Notes under the pieces: model-generated | Told to the model about the DNA's origin: nothing | Seen by the model: only the letters and a program-made list of their open reading frames with translations | Database searches by the model: none | Assembly (NCBI RefSeq): GCF_018860635.1 | Contig: NZ_JAHKPT010000033.1 | Span: forward strand, 1-64,000 | DNA: 64,000 nt | Source: Aliiglaciecola lipolytica | GTDB lineage: Bacteria; Pseudomonadota; Gammaproteobacteria; Enterobacterales; Alteromonadaceae | Direction of reading: 5' to 3' | Translations under genes and position numbers: made by a program | Shown here: in pieces, positions 62,323 through 64,000 of the stretch | Layout: each line of letters begins with the position of its first letter | How positions within the stretch are numbered: the first letter of the stretch is position 1

Positions 62323-62404
62323 CGACTTAACAATATTTACCTATAAGTTCGCAACCTAATTTTAATTGAGTGTTAAAAGCAAAAAGGCAGTGAACCTAAA
62401 ATAT

Positions 62405-63259
62405 ATGAATATCATTAAGTATTTAGTTTGTTTGCAAGTTTTCTTGGCAACAGAGGTTTTAAGTGGGGAGACATCGTTATTTTTAGATAATGGTGAATAT
62501 CAAATCCCCGCTATTTACTCCGCTCCAACTGGTATGGACAAATATCCCGCGATAATTTTACTCCACGGTACTGCATCGAATAAAAATGAAGTAGGTGATT
62601 TATATGCGATATTAGCCAAAAGGCTAAGAGACAATAATATCGCATCGATTAGAATTGATTTTGCGGGTACTGGCGATAGTGAAGTGGACTATAGTCAATA
62701 CACATTAGCCAGTGCAGTGCGTGATGCAGATATGGCAAGGGGGTTTTTAATCGAACAGCCGAAAATTCTAGCCGATTCTCTGGCGGTACTGGGATTTAGT
62801 CAAGGCGGGTTGATTGCGCAATTGTTAGTGATAGAGCATCCCGAACTCGCTGCACTGGTAACTTGGTCATCGGTTGCGGGCGATGGTGGTGAACCGTTTT
62901 CAAGCCAGTTTGAGCAGTATTATGCTGAAGCTAAAAATAACGGCGTGGCTGAATTAACATTCGAGTGGCGCGCACCGTTAAATTTAAGTTTGCAATGGTT
63001 TGAGCAGGTTAAAAAACAGAAGTCATTAACTGAGCTGGCGAATTATCCTGGTGCAGTTTTAGCCATTGCTGGTGGTGCAGATACTATTGTTGACCCTATA
63101 TCTTCGCTTAGATTGATACAGGCAGCAGGCTCTGAGGATGCTCAAGCGGTAGTATTGAAAGGGGCGGATCATGTATTTAATGTTCTCGACCCAACGGCAA
63201 CAGAAGACGAGGTTTTACTGAAAATTACTTTGCAATGGTTACTGGAAAAGTTACATTAA
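62405..63259 (+). CDS. Exported alpha/beta hydrolase
   Basis: 284 residues from ATG 62405, which gives a signal peptide (MNIIKYLVCLQVFLATEVLSG); a TTG at 62366 opens the frame earlier but would place 13 polar residues before it. Alpha/beta hydrolase fold with oxyanion strand PAIILLHGTASNKNE, nucleophile elbow GFSQGG (Ser about 135 of the mature region), Asp in GGADTIVDP and His in GADHVFNVLD. The topology resembles dienelactone hydrolase/serine aminopeptidase-type enzymes. Substrate unknown; it should act in the periplasm or outside. Confidence 0.82.
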   Translation: MNIIKYLVCLQVFLATEVLSGETSLFLDNGEYQIPAIYSAPTGMDKYPAIILLHGTASNKNEVGDLYAILAKRLRDNNIASIRIDFAGTGDSEVDYSQYTLASAVRDADMARGFLIEQPKILADSLAVLGFSQGGLIAQLLVIEHPELAALVTWSSVAGDGGEPFSSQFEQYYAEAKNNGVAELTFEWRAPLNLSLQWFEQVKKQKSLTELANYPGAVLAIAGGADTIVDPISSLRLIQAAGSEDAQAVVLKGADHVFNVLDPTATEDEVLLKITLQWLLEKLH

Positions 63260-63320
63260 ATTCACACTTAACCTTTGATTAGGTGCATTTTAACTAAAAT
63301 AGACTGAGTGAATTTAACCG

Positions 63321-63782
63321 TTGGAAAATATAAGTATACGAAAAGCGATAATAGGCGACCTTGAAAAGTTAATAGAATTAGAGCAAAAGTTGATTGCGGC
63401 CGAACGTCCCTTTAACTCGATTTTAAAAGCAAAAGATGCAACTTATTACGATATTGAAAATTTAATAACCAGTCCATCGTCATATTTGGCGGTAGCTGAA
63501 TTCGAGGGCGAGATAATAGCCACGGGTTATGCGCAAATTCGAGAGTCGAAACGAGCCCATAAACACGATCATCATGTTTATTTAGGCTTTATGTTTGTAG
63601 CTCAAGAGTATCGTGGTCAGGGGATTAATAAACGAATTATGCAAACATTAATTGCTTGGGGCAGGGAACAAAATTTGGATGATTTTTATCTGGATGTTTA
63701 CGCCACTAATGAATCAGCGATCAAAGCTTATCGAAAAGCGGGGTTTGCTGAATCCACTTTTGAAATGAAACTAAACTTTTAG
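63321..63782 (+). CDS. GNAT-family N-acetyltransferase
   Basis: 153 residues from TTG 63321. The acetyl-CoA loop is FVAQEYRGQGINKRIMQTLI (about 93-112, with the R-G-x-G-I core), followed by DDFYLDVYATNESAIKAYRK and AGFAEST, a typical GNAT C-terminus. The N-terminus begins ISIRKAIIGDLEKLIELEQ. Substrate is unknown. A fairly conserved HKHDHHVYLGFMFV strand carries several His. It lies between the hydrolase gene and a lipocalin start, on its own transcript as far as can be seen. Confidence 0.82.
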   Translation: MENISIRKAIIGDLEKLIELEQKLIAAERPFNSILKAKDATYYDIENLITSPSSYLAVAEFEGEIIATGYAQIRESKRAHKHDHHVYLGFMFVAQEYRGQGINKRIMQTLIAWGREQNLDDFYLDVYATNESAIKAYRKAGFAESTFEMKLNF

Positions 63783-63895
63783 ATAAACGCTACCTTTTGA
63801 ATTAAATTTTTAATCAATGTAAGTGATACAAATAAGCTATTTGTGCGTTAAAACTACTAGGTTTAGACATTTTTAGTTAATTAGGTTTGGTATTT

Positions 63896-64000
63896 ATGAA
63901 ATTTAAGCTCGGTTTTCTTTTAATCATAAGTTTGTTCGTTGCTTCATGCACATCGATTCCTCAGGGAATAGAACCGGTCAAGAATTTTGAGTTGAATAAA
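63896..64000 (+). CDS. blc: Lipocalin Blc-type lipoprotein, start only (cut by window end)
   Basis: 35 residues visible. A signal peptide ends in FVASC, a lipobox with Cys18, and the mature part begins with GIEPVKNFELNK, which matches the region before the GTWYE motif of bacterial lipocalins (in E. coli Blc: GVTVVNNFDAKRYLGTWYE). The outer-membrane lipocalin binds lysophospholipids or fatty acids under envelope stress. The rest of the gene lies beyond position 64000, so the identity needs the missing part. Confidence 0.65.
   Translation, partial: MKFKLGFLLIISLFVASCTSIPQGIEPVKNFELNK

Overview
The window looks like chromosome of a marine gammaproteobacterium of the Alteromonadales (Alteromonas/Glaciecola/Paraglaciecola-like). 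The evidence is the conserved order queG / nnr-tsaE-amiB-mutL-miaA-hfq-hflX-hflK-hflC, the divergent rsd/nudC pair, an XrtA/PEP-CTERM surface-protein system, and low-GC coding sequence. I saw no rRNA, tRNA, CRISPR array, transposase or phage gene.

Layout. (1) 0-10.7 kb is an envelope and surface region: prsT, two PEP-CTERM proteins that share a sigma-54-like promoter and a 21-bp upstream motif, a UspE-like protein, a TolB-N/TPR membrane protein, and an ECF sigma / anti-sigma / DUF4097 operon. GTAG-headed REP-like palindromes lie at 19-110, 10752-10916 and 12496-12532. (2) 11-18.8 kb is housekeeping: dnaB, an OmpA-type porin, yjbQ, a CheX-like protein, zur, rsd, nudC and hemE. (3) 18.8-30 kb holds queG and the nnr-to-hflC operon; queG and nnr overlap by 7 bp at their start codons. 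(4) 30-36.8 kb holds a GNAT enzyme, a glutaryl-CoA dehydrogenase and a four-gene minus-strand cluster: coiled-coil protein, single-span membrane protein ending in an OmpA domain, Ras-like small GTPase, GGDEF/EAL protein. I do not know a named system with this make-up and consider it the best candidate for something undescribed. (5) 37-46 kb holds an AbgT transporter, hemH-DUF4112-gst, the agmatine-to-putrescine pair aguA-aguB, fpr and a TPR lipoprotein. (6) 46-50.5 kb is a redox corner: truncated lysE remnant, type II NADH dehydrogenase, soxR, and a textbook SoxR promoter driving an unlisted 48-residue ORF and a VOC protein. (7) 50-56.8 kb holds a GH13 amylase lipoprotein, an aldo/keto reductase, and a CioAB-type bd oxidase with a GbsR/MarR regulator and a perfect FNR-type site. 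(8) 57-60 kb is a complete bufferin operon (BufA1, the MNIO enzyme BufB, BufC, DoxX), probably for copper buffering. (9) 60-64 kb holds the folate-independent methionine synthase pair mesX-mesD, an exported hydrolase, a GNAT enzyme and the start of a Blc-type lipocalin cut by the window edge.

Functional calls rest on remembered family signatures and gene order, not on searches. Start codons were moved from the longest ORF where a ribosome binding site, a signal peptide or a promoter made a later start more likely.
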